64,000 bases of DNA from contig NZ_KQ949003.1 of assembly GCF_001514265.1 (NCBI RefSeq), positions 1 to 64,000 of the forward strand, in the 5' to 3' direction. The position numbers and the translations under genes were made by a program. Shown piece after piece: positions 1 through 9,081 of this stretch. The stretch is from Streptomyces resistomycificus (lineage in GTDB: Bacteria > Actinomycetota > Actinomycetes > Streptomycetales > Streptomycetaceae). The notes below the pieces were generated by a model that was given only the letters and a program-made list of their open reading frames with translations, did not search any database and had not been told where the DNA came from. The first letter of the stretch is position 1, and the number at the start of each line of letters is the position of its first letter.

Positions 1-393
1 CTCGAGGTCTGTGGTGGTCGGCTTGGTGCTCACCCTGGGTCAGGGCTCCTCTCCACATGTCACGCATGTCGAATGCCGGTGCACTGAACGCCCCGGCCGT
101 TGTCGAGCCTACCCCCGTAAGTACGTGCGTTTTTTCGAGTCATTCCAGACTGCCGGGAGTGTCGCGGATCCGCCTCCCCACTGGGTCGTTCCGTGTTCGG
201 CAACTGAATACGGAGCCGCTCGTACGAGTGCTCAATCGAGTGCCACCGGGCTCTTCGGACGGTGCCGCCCAACACGACCCCACCCCCGCGAATGTCGGGG
301 TATGGGCAACGTCTACAGTGGCGTGGTACGCGCGGGCCTTTACCGAGACTTCACACGGCTGAGGCTTGCTGGGATGTCTCTGTAGGGGTGTGC
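1..393. other. Intergenic region upstream of ctaB
   Basis: No convincing gene is visible. The open frames here are rich in R, P and G, lack a ribosome binding site and overlap each other. A 10-bp perfect palindrome (CTCGTACGAG) lies at 219-228 and could be an operator, but nothing links it to a regulator. In other streptomycetes ctaB is preceded by a divergent transketolase gene, so the region may hold two back-to-back promoters. I could not place a clear -35/-10 pair. Confidence 0.5.
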
Positions 394-1341
394 GTGACGG
401 CCGTCGAATCCCGTCCAGCGGGGGTACTCGGTGCGAGCCAGAGGCCGAGCCACCGGCCGTTCGGGGCCCGTGTCAAGGCGTTCGTAGCTCTGACCAAGCC
501 TCGGATCATCGAGCTGCTGCTCATCACCACGGTCCCGGTGATGTTCCTGGCCCAGCAGGGTGTCCCGGACCTGACGCTGGTGCTGCTCACCTGCGTGGGC
601 GGTTACCTCTCCGCGGGCGGCGCCAACGCGCTGAACATGTACATCGACCGTGACATCGACGCCCTGATGGACCGCACCTCGCAGCGCCCGCTGGTCACCG
701 GCATGGTCAGCCCGCGTGAGTGCCTGGCCTTCGGCATCACCCTCGCGGTCGTCTCGACGCTGCTGTTCGGCCTCACCGTCAACTGGCTCTCGGCCTGGCT
801 GTCACTCGGGGCGCTCCTCTTCTACGTCGTCGTCTACACGATGATCCTCAAGCGCCGTACGTCGCAGAACATCGTGTGGGGCGGCATCGCGGGCTGTCTG
901 CCGGTGCTCATCGGCTGGTCCTCCGTCACGAACTCCCTGTCCTGGGCGCCGGTCATCCTCTTCCTGGTCATGTTCTTCTGGACGCCGCCGCACTACTGGC
1001 CGCTGTCCATGAAGGTCAAGGAGGACTACGCGCGCGTGGGTGTGCCGATGCTGCCGGTCGTCGCCTCCAACAAGGTGGTCGCCAAGCAGATCGTGATCTA
1101 CAGCTGGGTGATGGTCGCGGTGTCGCTGCTGCTGACCCCGCTCGGCTACACCGGCCCGTTCTACACGGCGGTCGCGCTGCTGGCCGGCGGCTTCTGGCTG
1201 TGGGAGGCGCACGGCCTGCAGAACCGGGCCAAGGCCGAGGTGACCGGCGTCAAGCTCAAGGAGATGCGGCTGTTCCACTGGTCGATCACCTATGTGTCGA
1301 TCCTCTTCGTGGCGGTCGCGGTGGACCCCTTCCTGCGGTAG
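394..1341 (+). CDS. ctaB: Protoheme IX farnesyltransferase (heme O synthase)
   Basis: CtaB/CyoE transfers a farnesyl group to heme B to give heme O, the first step of heme A synthesis for the aa3 cytochrome oxidase. The 315-residue membrane protein belongs to the UbiA prenyltransferase superfamily. The first Asp-rich motif, N81-MYIDRDID to D89, and the following TSQRPL are intact, and about eight to nine hydrophobic segments follow. GTG at 394 is chosen because it gives an N-terminus (TAVESRPAGV, then LTKPRI) of normal family length; an upstream ATG at 262 would add 44 residues of non-family sequence. ctaA, the next enzyme of the pathway, lies 1.7 kb downstream on the other strand. Function is well supported by sequence. 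Confidence 0.95.
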   Translation: MTAVESRPAGVLGASQRPSHRPFGARVKAFVALTKPRIIELLLITTVPVMFLAQQGVPDLTLVLLTCVGGYLSAGGANALNMYIDRDIDALMDRTSQRPLVTGMVSPRECLAFGITLAVVSTLLFGLTVNWLSAWLSLGALLFYVVVYTMILKRRTSQNIVWGGIAGCLPVLIGWSSVTNSLSWAPVILFLVMFFWTPPHYWPLSMKVKEDYARVGVPMLPVVASNKVVAKQIVIYSWVMVAVSLLLTPLGYTGPFYTAVALLAGGFWLWEAHGLQNRAKAEVTGVKLKEMRLFHWSITYVSILFVAVAVDPFLR

Positions 1342-1360
1342 GTCCCCCCGACGCCTCCGG

Positions 1361-1398
1361 CGGCCGGGGTGCGTGGTCAAGGCCACGCACCCCGGCCG
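1361..1398 (+). terminator. Rho-independent type hairpin after ctaB
   Basis: A 16-bp perfect GC-rich stem (1361-1376 with 1383-1398) and a 6-nt loop begin 20 nt after the ctaB stop. A short T-run follows (GCCGTTT). It separates ctaB from the small gene at 1435. Confidence 0.75.
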
Positions 1399-1434
1399 TC
1401 GCCGTTTGATCTACCCGTCGGTAGCATCCTGGCC

Positions 1435-1767
1435 ATGGCAGACACGCAGCAGACGGACCCCAAGGCCGAGCGCAAGGTGACCCGGCTCGCCCAGCAGATC
1501 AGCGGCTTCTCCAAGGCACACGGCGGCGCCGAGGGCCAGGTCGCGTACATCGGGGAGCGCGGCGCCCGGATCGTCCTCGTCGGTGAGGACGGCGCCTGGG
1601 GCGACCTCGTCGCACCCTCCTACGCCATCGCCGAGCAGGCAGTGGCGAAGGCCGGCATCACCGTTCACGAGGACTTCGACGGAGAGTTCGCGGCCAAGGT
1701 GAAGACGGGACCGTACGAGTGGAGCCGCATGGCGGGCATCCAGGTCGGCGGCCCGAGCAACGACTGA
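1435..1767 (+). CDS. Conserved actinobacterial protein of unknown function, 110 aa
   Basis: This is a small soluble protein without a signal peptide or membrane segment. Its N-terminal third is charged (TQQTDPKAERKVTRLAQQI) and the rest looks like one compact alpha/beta domain with VAYIGERGARIVLVGEDGAWGD and a C-terminal KTGPYEWSRMAGIQVGG. I recognise it as a protein conserved in Streptomyces next to ctaB, but no function is known to me. ATG 1435 is used because upstream in-frame sequence belongs to the terminator region. It sits between ctaB and the amidohydrolase gene, which may be chance neighbourhood. Confidence 0.8.
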   Translation: MADTQQTDPKAERKVTRLAQQISGFSKAHGGAEGQVAYIGERGARIVLVGEDGAWGDLVAPSYAIAEQAVAKAGITVHEDFDGEFAAKVKTGPYEWSRMAGIQVGGPSND

Positions 1768-1868
1768 GACCGGCCGGCCGTTCACACGGGGTGTGTCCCT
1801 CCAACACCTAGTGCCGGGTTCACCCGTTAGGACCTGTGAAGGACAGAGTCCCAGCGCGGGGAGCCCGG

Positions 1869-2975
1869 ATGATCGAGACGCCGTCCCTCGTGGACCAGTA
1901 CTGCCACGGGGTGCTGAGAACGGAGCTGGGCCTCGGCACCTTCGAGGCCCAGCTGGCCCGGACGGAGGGGCCGCCCGCACCGGGTACGACACTCTTCGAC
2001 ACCCAGACCGGGTTCGCCGTACGCCGCTGGTGCCCGCCCCTGCTCGGTCTGGAGCCGCACTGTCCGCCGGCCCGCTATCTCGCCCGGCGCCGTGAACTCG
2101 GCGTGCTGGAATCGGGCCGCAGGCTGCTGCGGGGCAGCGGGATCACCACCTATCTGGTCGACACCGGGCTGCCCGGCGACCTGACCGGGCCGGTGGAGAT
2201 GGCGTCCACGGCGGCGGCCGAGGCCCGCGAGGTCGTGCGCCTCGAACTCCTGGCCGAACAGGTCGCCGACACCTCCGGCACCGTCGAGTCCTTCCTCGCC
2301 AACCTCGCCGAGTCGGTGCACGGCGCCGCGACCGGAGCGGTGGCCTTCACCTCCGTGGCGGGCGTACGGCACGGCCTCGCGCTCGCCCCCGAGCCACCCG
2401 GGCCCGGAGAGGTGCGCGGCGCCGCCGGCCGCTGGCTCGCCGGGCGCCGGGTGGGCGGGGAGCTGAGCGATCCGGTGCTGCTGCGGCACCTGCTGTGGAT
2501 CGCCGTCGCCTCCGGCCTGCCACTCCAGCTGCACGCCGGACTGGGCGAACCGGGGCTGCGCATCGACCGGACGGATCCCGTGCTGCTCACGGACTTCGTC
2601 CGGGCCACGGCCGGCCTGGGCACGGACCTCGTCCTGCTGCACGGCTATCCGTACCACCGGCACGCCGCCCATCTCGCCGGGGTCTTCCCGCACGTGTACG
2701 CCGACTCGGGCGCCGCGCTGGTGCGGACCGGGGCCAGGGCCGCCACCGTCCTCGCGGAGATCCTGGAACTCGCCCCGTTCGGCAAGATCCTCTTCTCCAG
2801 CGGCGCCCAGGGCCTGCCCGAGTTGCACGTGGTGGGGGCGCGGCTGTTCCGGGAGGCGCTGGGCCGGGTGCTGGGCACCTGGGTCGCCGAGGGAGCCTGG
2901 TCGCTGGCGGACGCCCAGCGGGTGGCGGGACTGATCGCGGCGGGGAACGCCCGGCGGGTGTACGGGCTGGAGTGA
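1869..2975 (+). CDS. Amidohydrolase family protein
   Basis: The 368-residue protein resembles the metal-dependent amidohydrolase domain seen in FluG and glutamine-synthetase-associated hydrolases. Visible landmarks are DQYCHG near the N-terminus, LQLHAGLGEPG (the usual HxG metal ligand region), LLHGYPYHRHAAHLA, VYADSGAAL and a C-terminal GNARRVYGL typical of the amidohydrolase C-end. The substrate cannot be read from the sequence. ATG 1869 is preferred over GTG 1836 because GGGGAG stands just upstream and the N-terminus then matches the family. The stop codon lies within the first copy of a 30-bp tandem repeat. It is convergent with ctaA. Confidence 0.85.
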   Translation: MIETPSLVDQYCHGVLRTELGLGTFEAQLARTEGPPAPGTTLFDTQTGFAVRRWCPPLLGLEPHCPPARYLARRRELGVLESGRRLLRGSGITTYLVDTGLPGDLTGPVEMASTAAAEAREVVRLELLAEQVADTSGTVESFLANLAESVHGAATGAVAFTSVAGVRHGLALAPEPPGPGEVRGAAGRWLAGRRVGGELSDPVLLRHLLWIAVASGLPLQLHAGLGEPGLRIDRTDPVLLTDFVRATAGLGTDLVLLHGYPYHRHAAHLAGVFPHVYADSGAALVRTGARAATVLAEILELAPFGKILFSSGAQGLPELHVVGARLFREALGRVLGTWVAEGAWSLADAQRVAGLIAAGNARRVYGLE

Positions 2976-3053
2976 GCCGGGGCGGCTACGGCCGGGCTGG
3001 AGTGAGCGGGGGGCTACGGCCCGGGCTGTGGAGTGAGCCGGGGGGCTACGGCC
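2964..3053. repeat. Three 29-31 bp tandem repeats spanning the stop codon
   Basis: Three imperfect copies start at 2964, 2994 and 3023. Each begins GGGCTGGAGTGAG and contains GGCTACGGCC. The first copy includes the last codons and TGA stop (2973-2975) of the amidohydrolase gene; the later copies lie in the convergent gap before the ctaA stop. The array looks like local duplication of the gene end. Confidence 0.85.
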
Positions 3054-3059
3054 GGGGGC

Positions 3060-4067
3060 TCACGCCCGCGTCAGCGCCGCCTCGCTCGTAGGCCCCGGTA
3101 CCTCGGCCGCCGTCTCCGGCCGCTGACGCAGCGACAGCAGCACGCGGACGACCGCGATCCACACCAGGGCCGAGCCGAGCATGTGCAGGCCGACCAGGAT
3201 CTCGGGGAGGTCGGTGAAGTACTGGACGTACCCGAGGACGCCCTGCGCCAGCAGGATGAGGAACAGGTCGCGGGTGCGGGCCAGGGGGGCCTTCGGGGCG
3301 TCGACCGCCTTGAGGACGAACCACAGGGCGAACGTCAGCGACACCACGATCCAGGCCAGCACGGCGTGCACCTTGGTCACGGTCTCCCAGTCGAGCGGCA
3401 TCCGCTCGACCTCGCTGGAGTCGCCCGCGTGCGGCCCCGCTCCGGTGACGACCGTGCCGACCAGGATCAGCAGGACGGAGGCCGCGACCAGGAACCACAC
3501 CAGCTGCTGCACCGCCTTGCCGACCAGCGGGCGGGGCGTTCCGTCGCCCTCCCGGGTGCGCTGCCACATCACCGTGGCGACCGCGATCAGGGCCGACGTC
3601 GCCACGAAGTGCGCGGCGACCGTGTAGGGGTTCAGGCCGACGAGGACCACGATGCCGCCGAGGATCGCGTTGCTCATCACGATCCAGAACTGCACCCAGC
3701 CCAGCCGGGTCAGCCCACGCCGGGCCGGCTTCTCGGAGCGCGCGGCGATGATCGCCCAGCCGACCGCGGCGCACAGCACGTAGGTCAGCATGCGGTTGCC
3801 GAACTCGATGGCGCCGTGGAAGCCCATCTCGCTGGTGGCGGTGAGCGAGTCGGCGGTGCACTTGGGCCAGGTCGGGCAGCCGAGCCCGGATCCGGTGAGT
3901 CGCACGGCACCGCCGGTGACCACGATGACCACCGACATCACCAGCGCGGCGAGGGCCGCCCGCCGGACCGTCCGAGGGGTCGGGGTCCAGCGTTCGGCGA
4001 TGAAGGCGAGAGGGTTGCGGAGGGCCGCCAGGGCGTCGGCACGGGTCACGTTCGGCACGCGCTCCAT
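3060..4067 (-). CDS. ctaA: Heme A synthase (COX15/CtaA family)
   Basis: CtaA oxidises the methyl group of heme O to the formyl group of heme A for cytochrome aa3 oxidase. The 335-residue protein has eight predicted membrane segments arranged as two four-helix halves. The extracytoplasmic Cys pair (LGCPTWPKC) of the actinobacterial/Firmicute type is present. Histidines expected to bind heme are seen in AAHFVA, KVHAVLAW and GLHMLGS. The first-half motif reads EFGNR instead of the EFxHR seen in Bacillus, as I recall from other actinobacteria. ATG 4067 is chosen because upstream in-frame sequence is unlike the family. The gene is convergent with the amidohydrolase gene and 67 bp downstream of the ABC-2 permease gene on the same strand. 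Confidence 0.93.
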   Translation of the reverse strand: MERVPNVTRADALAALRNPLAFIAERWTPTPRTVRRAALAALVMSVVIVVTGGAVRLTGSGLGCPTWPKCTADSLTATSEMGFHGAIEFGNRMLTYVLCAAVGWAIIAARSEKPARRGLTRLGWVQFWIVMSNAILGGIVVLVGLNPYTVAAHFVATSALIAVATVMWQRTREGDGTPRPLVGKAVQQLVWFLVAASVLLILVGTVVTGAGPHAGDSSEVERMPLDWETVTKVHAVLAWIVVSLTFALWFVLKAVDAPKAPLARTRDLFLILLAQGVLGYVQYFTDLPEILVGLHMLGSALVWIAVVRVLLSLRQRPETAAEVPGPTSEAALTRA

Positions 4068-4134
4068 CGTAGGGGGCCCGCTTGTGCACGCTTTCACGAG
4101 GGTCGGCCCCCGCACCTTCTCCGTGCGTGCGGAC

Positions 4135-4898
4135 CTACTCCCAGCGGAAGAAACGCCCCGCCGCGGCCAGCCCCACGACCGCCCACGCGGCGAGGATCGC
4201 CAGGTCGCCCCACGGCATCCCGGCACCGTGCTGGAGCACGTCGCGCAGGCCGTCCGACAGGGCCGAGATCGGCAGCAGGCCGAGGACGTCCTGGGCGCCG
4301 GAGGGGAACCTGTCGAGCGGGACGATCACCCCGCCCCCGACGAGCAGCAGCAGGAAGACCAGGTTGGCGGCGCCCAGCGTGGCCTCCGCCTTCAGGGTGC
4401 CCGCCATCAGCAGGCCCAGGCCCGAGAAGGCGGCCGTCCCGAGGACCAGCAGGAGCAGTACGGCCAGGGGGTTGCCCTGCGGCGACCAGCCCAGGGCGAA
4501 GGCGATCACCGTCAGCAGGACGATCTGGAGGACCTCCGTGACCAGCACGGCCAGCGTCTTCGCGGCCATCAGGCCCCAGCGGGGCAGCGGCGAGGAGGCG
4601 AGACGCTTGAGAACCCCGTACCGGCGCTCGAAGCCCGTCGCGATGGCCTGGCCGGTGAACGCCGTCGACATCACCGCGAGCGCCAGGACGCCGGGCGTGA
4701 GGAAGTCGACCGCCTCGCCGGCGCCCGTGTCGACGATGTCCACGGAGCTGAACAGGACGAGCAGCAGGGTGGGGATGACGACCGTCAGCAGCAGCTGCTC
4801 GCCGTTGCGCAGCAGCATCCTCGTCTCGAGCGCCGCCTGGGCGGCGATCATGCGGGGGAGCGGAGCGGCACCCGGTCGCGGTGCGTACAGGCCGGTGG

Positions 4899-4902
<4 letters not shown>
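4135..4902 (-). CDS. ABC-2 type exporter permease
   Basis: This 255-residue integral membrane protein belongs to the ABC-2 family used for drug or lipid export. Six hydrophobic segments are visible (for example LLTVVIPTLLLVLF, VLQIVLLTVIAFAL, LVFLLLLVGGGVIVP). The family signature region around ALSDGLRDVLQHGAGMPWGDL lies before the last helix. Its ATG overlaps the stop of the upstream ATPase gene by 4 bp, so the two are translationally coupled and form one transporter. The substrate is unknown. ctaA follows on the same strand and could be co-transcribed. Confidence 0.9.
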
Positions 4903-5822
<920 letters not shown>

Positions 5823-5901
5823 GGGTCCAGAGTCTAGGTTCGCGGGCCGGGCCCGAGACGGGCGGGTGCGAGATCTCCACTCCGGCCTCCCGCGGGGGGC
5901 C

Positions 5902-6699
5902 TCAGACCTCCTCCTCACGCGACCGGTGCAGCGCCAGCCAGCGCTGCGCGTACGCCACCGCGTCCACCACCGGGAACAGCCGTACGTCGGCCGCCCCCAC
6001 CTGTCCCCGGACGACGCGGCGGTCCCGTTCGAAGTCGTGGCCCAGCTCGTCGAACCGGTCCGAGGTGATCGACACCTCGGTCACCACCTCCCAGCCGGCC
6101 GGGCCCGGGCGGCCCACCTTCACGCGTGGTGACGGGATGCGGTACTCGGCCAGGTGGAAGGCGGTGCACGTGGCGTAGCCGGCGCCCAGCAGGAGGATCC
6201 GGGCGCCGAGCGCCTCCAGCCGGGCGAGCGGGCTGTGCTCGCCCAGCTGGCAGTCCGGGGCGTGTCCGCCGGTCACCTCCGCCGCGCGGGGGCCGAGCGC
6301 CGCGAACGAGGTCTGGGGGTGCGCGCTGCGCAGGGCGCCCGGCCAGGTCCGTACGGTCTCCGGGATCACCCCGACCCCGCGGGAGGGCGTGACGCGGGGG
6401 TCGTAGGCGGGCATGGTGGCCCGGATGGTCTCCCACCACTCCTCGGGCACCGGCGGGTTCTCCCAGTCCGCCGGGTCCGAGAGGTCCCCGGACTGGGTCG
6501 GGACCACCAGCGTGCCCTGGGGGCCGAGCGCGTCGAGAAGTCCCCGCACGACCGCTGTGGCACCTCCGCAGACCCAGCCGAGCGAGCTGAGGGACGAGTG
6601 GACGAGGAGGGTCTCGCCGGCTCGGACACCCGAATGGCGCAGCTGGGCCGCGATGGTGTCCCGGGTGACAAGAGGGCCGGTGGGAGCGGGTGTGGGCAT
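5902..6699 (-). CDS. AAC(3) family N-acetyltransferase
   Basis: The 265-residue protein has the features of the antibiotic_NAT / AAC(3) family: LLVHSSLSSLGWVCGG near the N-terminus, GTLVVPTQSGD, the RSAHPQTSFAALGPRA block with the conserved His, and LLLGAGYATCTAFHLAEY. Family members use acetyl-CoA to acetylate the 3-amino group of aminoglycosides, but many Streptomyces homologues are not tied to resistance. No antibiotic cluster is nearby. ATG 6699 is used because it lies where homologues start; an ATG at 6753 would extend into the regulatory region. It is divergent from sufR across a 161-bp gap rich in palindromes. Confidence 0.85.
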   Translation of the reverse strand: MPTPAPTGPLVTRDTIAAQLRHSGVRAGETLLVHSSLSSLGWVCGGATAVVRGLLDALGPQGTLVVPTQSGDLSDPADWENPPVPEEWWETIRATMPAYDPRVTPSRGVGVIPETVRTWPGALRSAHPQTSFAALGPRAAEVTGGHAPDCQLGEHSPLARLEALGARILLLGAGYATCTAFHLAEYRIPSPRVKVGRPGPAGWEVVTEVSITSDRFDELGHDFERDRRVVRGQVGAADVRLFPVVDAVAYAQRWLALHRSREEEV

Positions 6700-6740
6700 G
6701 GTCCCGGAGTGTCCCGGACGTGACCGCGCGGCGCCACCGA

Positions 6741-6754
6741 TTTGATCGATCAAA
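6741..6754. promoter_or_regulatory. 14-bp perfect palindrome, candidate operator
   Basis: TTTGATCGATCAAA is a perfect 14-bp palindrome in the AAC(3)-sufR intergenic region, 42 bp from the AAC(3) start. It is AT-rich for this genome, as operators often are. The binding protein is unknown. Confidence 0.4.
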
Positions 6755-6774
6755 GATCGTTTTCGCAGGTCAGA

Positions 6775-6788
6775 TTAGGTAAACCTAA
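6775..6788. promoter_or_regulatory. Iron-box-like inverted repeat TTAGGT-AA-ACCTAA
   Basis: Half sites TTAGGT and ACCTAA match the ends of the DtxR/IdeR/DmdR iron box, but they are 2 bp apart instead of the usual 7 bp. It is 72 bp upstream of the sufR start. Iron control of the suf operon would make sense, yet the spacing makes this only a candidate. Confidence 0.4.
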
Positions 6789-6847
6789 GTGACGTAGGGC
6801 ACCGTCGCCGCGTCGGGCCGCGGCTTGCCTGCCTCAGAGGAATTACG

Positions 6848-6861
6848 CAACAATGGCGTTG
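6848..6861 (+). promoter_or_regulatory. SufR operator, CAAC-N6-GTTG, overlapping the sufR start
   Basis: The sequence CAAC-AATGGC-GTTG matches the 14-bp palindrome that, as I recall, was reported as the SufR binding site ahead of the Streptomyces avermitilis suf operon. The last base is the G of the sufR GTG start, so bound SufR would cover the beginning of its own gene. This would give negative autoregulation by cluster-loaded SufR. Confidence 0.75.
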
Positions 6862-7604
6862 TGAAATACGTCGGCGAGGCTCGGGAGACCCCCAAGGGGG
6901 CCGGGCAGGAGGAGCTAGCGACCGGTGAGCGCTCGACGCGCAACCGGGTCGCGCGATCCATCCTGGACCACGGGCCCTCGACCGTGACCGAGCTGGCCGG
7001 ACGCCTCGGGCTCACCCCGGCGGCGGTACGCCGGCATCTGGACGCACTGGTCGCCGACGATGTCGTCGAGGCCCGGGAGCAGCGGGTCTACGGAGCGCGG
7101 ACGCGCGGCCGGCCCGCCAAGGTCTTCGCTCTCACCGACTGCGGCCGCGACGCCTTCGACCAGTCCTACGACAAGCTGGCCGCGGACGCCCTGCGTTTCA
7201 TCCAGGAGCGGTTCGGCGGGGACGAGGCGGTCGTCGCCTTCGCCCGCGCGAGGATCGCCGAGCAGGCCACCGCGTACCGCGCGGCCGTCGAGGCCGCCGC
7301 CCCCGAAGAGCGGACCGAAGCCCTGGCCAAGGCCCTGAGCGCGGACGGGTACGCTGCTACGGCGCGAAGCGCACCGGTCGGCGAGCAGCTCTGCCAGCAC
7401 CACTGCCCGGTGGCCCACGTCGCGGAAAAGTTCCCGCAGCTCTGCGAGGCGGAGACCGAGATCTTCTCCCAGCTGCTCGGCACCCACGTCCAGCGACTGG
7501 CGACCATCGCGCACGGCGACGGCGTCTGCACGACGTTCATCCCCAAGATTTCCCACACCACTGATAACGCATCTGCAAGCACGGCCGGGAGGAACCCCGC
7601 ATGA
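6861..7604 (+). CDS. sufR: SUF operon repressor SufR
   Basis: SufR is a DeoR/ArsR-type winged-helix repressor that senses Fe-S status with its own cluster. The 247-residue protein has an N-terminal helix-turn-helix (TVTELAGRLGLTPAAVRRHLDALV), then GARTRGRPAKVFALTDCGR, and a C-terminal Cys set C178-x3-C182-x12-C195 (LCQHHCPVA...FPQLCEAE) that should bind the cluster. GTG 6861 is chosen because the operator ends on it and the N-terminus MKYVGEARE agrees with homologues as I remember them. Its last four bases overlap sufB (ATGA), so it is the first gene of the suf operon. It would repress when the cluster is bound and release when clusters are scarce. Confidence 0.93.
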   Translation: MKYVGEARETPKGAGQEELATGERSTRNRVARSILDHGPSTVTELAGRLGLTPAAVRRHLDALVADDVVEAREQRVYGARTRGRPAKVFALTDCGRDAFDQSYDKLAADALRFIQERFGGDEAVVAFARARIAEQATAYRAAVEAAAPEERTEALAKALSADGYAATARSAPVGEQLCQHHCPVAHVAEKFPQLCEAETEIFSQLLGTHVQRLATIAHGDGVCTTFIPKISHTTDNASASTAGRNPA

Positions 7605-9022
7605 CTCTCCCCACGGAGACTGCCCACCCCGAGCTCGAGGGACTGGGTAAGTACGAATACGGCTGGGCCGACTCCGACACGGCCGGCGCCTCTGCCAAGC
7701 GCGGCATCAACGAGGACGTCGTCCGCGACATCTCGGCGAAGAAGAGCGAGCCGGAGTGGATGACCAAGCTCCGCCTCAAGGGCCTGCGCCTGTTCGACAA
7801 GAAGCCCATGCCGAACTGGGGCTCGGACCTGTCGGGCATCGACTTCGACAACATCAAGTACTTCGTACGCTCCACGGAGAAGCAGGCGGAGTCCTGGGAG
7901 GACCTGCCCGAGGACATCAAGAACACGTACGACAAGCTCGGCATCCCGGAGGCGGAGAAGCAGCGCCTCGTCGCCGGTGTCGCGGCCCAGTACGAGTCCG
8001 AGGTCGTCTACCACCAGATCCGCGAGGACCTGGAGGAGCAGGGCGTCATCTTCCTCGACACCGACACCGCCCTGAAGGAGCACCCGGAGCTCTTCAAGGA
8101 GTACTTCGGCACCGTCATCCCGGTCGGGGACAACAAGTTCGCCTCCCTGAACACCGCCGTGTGGTCGGGCGGCTCCTTCATCTACGTGCCGCCGGGCGTC
8201 CACGTGGAGATCCCGCTCCAGGCCTACTTCCGTATCAACACGGAGAACATGGGCCAGTTCGAGCGGACCCTGATCATCGTCGACGAGGGTGCCTACGTGC
8301 ACTACGTCGAGGGTTGTACGGCCCCGATCTACAAGTCGGACTCGCTGCACAGCGCGGTCGTCGAGATCATCGTCAAGAAGAACGCCCGCTGCCGTTACAC
8401 GACCATCCAGAACTGGTCGAACAACGTCTACAACCTGGTCACCAAGCGCGCCGTGGCGTACGAGGGCGCGACCATGGAGTGGATCGACGGCAACATCGGC
8501 TCCAAGGTGACGATGAAGTACCCGGCCGTCTACCTGATGGGCGAGCACGCCAAGGGCGAGACCCTCTCCATCGCCTTCGCGGGCGAGGGGCAGCACCAGG
8601 ACGCCGGCTCCAAGATGGTCCACATGGCGCCGAACACCTCGTCCAACATCGTCTCCAAGTCGGTGGCGCGCGGCGGCGGCCGTACGTCCTACCGCGGTCT
8701 CGTCGAGATCGGCGAGGGTGCCCACGGCTCCAAGTCGAACGTGCTGTGCGACGCGCTGCTCGTCGACACGATCTCCCGCTCCGACACGTACCCCTACGTG
8801 GACGTCCGCGAGGACGACGTGTCCATGGGACACGAGGCGACCGTCTCCAAGGTCTCCGAGGACCAGCTCTTCTACCTGATGAGCCGTGGTCTGACCGAGT
8901 TCGAGGCGATGGCCATGATCGTGCGCGGCTTCGTCGAGCCGATCGCGAAGGAGCTGCCGATGGAGTACGCCCTGGAGCTCAACCGGCTGATCGAGCTGCA
9001 GATGGAAGGCGCGGTCGGCTAA
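7601..9022 (+). CDS. sufB: Fe-S cluster assembly scaffold SufB
   Basis: SufB is the scaffold subunit of the SufBC2D complex, where sulfur and iron are joined into a nascent cluster. The protein is 473 residues, the usual length. The C-terminal beta-helix core is intact and includes the conserved Cys383 in KSNVLCDALLV, equivalent to the Cys that receives persulfide sulfur. Other typical motifs are YVPPGVHVEIPLQAYFRIN and VEGCTAPIY. The start overlaps the sufR stop by 4 bp, and sufD follows after 59 bp. Confidence 0.97.
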   Translation: MTLPTETAHPELEGLGKYEYGWADSDTAGASAKRGINEDVVRDISAKKSEPEWMTKLRLKGLRLFDKKPMPNWGSDLSGIDFDNIKYFVRSTEKQAESWEDLPEDIKNTYDKLGIPEAEKQRLVAGVAAQYESEVVYHQIREDLEEQGVIFLDTDTALKEHPELFKEYFGTVIPVGDNKFASLNTAVWSGGSFIYVPPGVHVEIPLQAYFRINTENMGQFERTLIIVDEGAYVHYVEGCTAPIYKSDSLHSAVVEIIVKKNARCRYTTIQNWSNNVYNLVTKRAVAYEGATMEWIDGNIGSKVTMKYPAVYLMGEHAKGETLSIAFAGEGQHQDAGSKMVHMAPNTSSNIVSKSVARGGGRTSYRGLVEIGEGAHGSKSNVLCDALLVDTISRSDTYPYVDVREDDVSMGHEATVSKVSEDQLFYLMSRGLTEFEAMAMIVRGFVEPIAKELPMEYALELNRLIELQMEGAVG

Positions 9023-9081
9023 GACCCGCCTCCACAGCAGCCAGCGAATTTCTGACGTAGGAAGAGAGCAGACCGACAGCC

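Noticed and set aside
5902..6699. Aminoglycoside resistance determinant or part of an antibiotic cluster
   Set aside because: Family membership alone does not show resistance, and no biosynthetic genes adjoin it.
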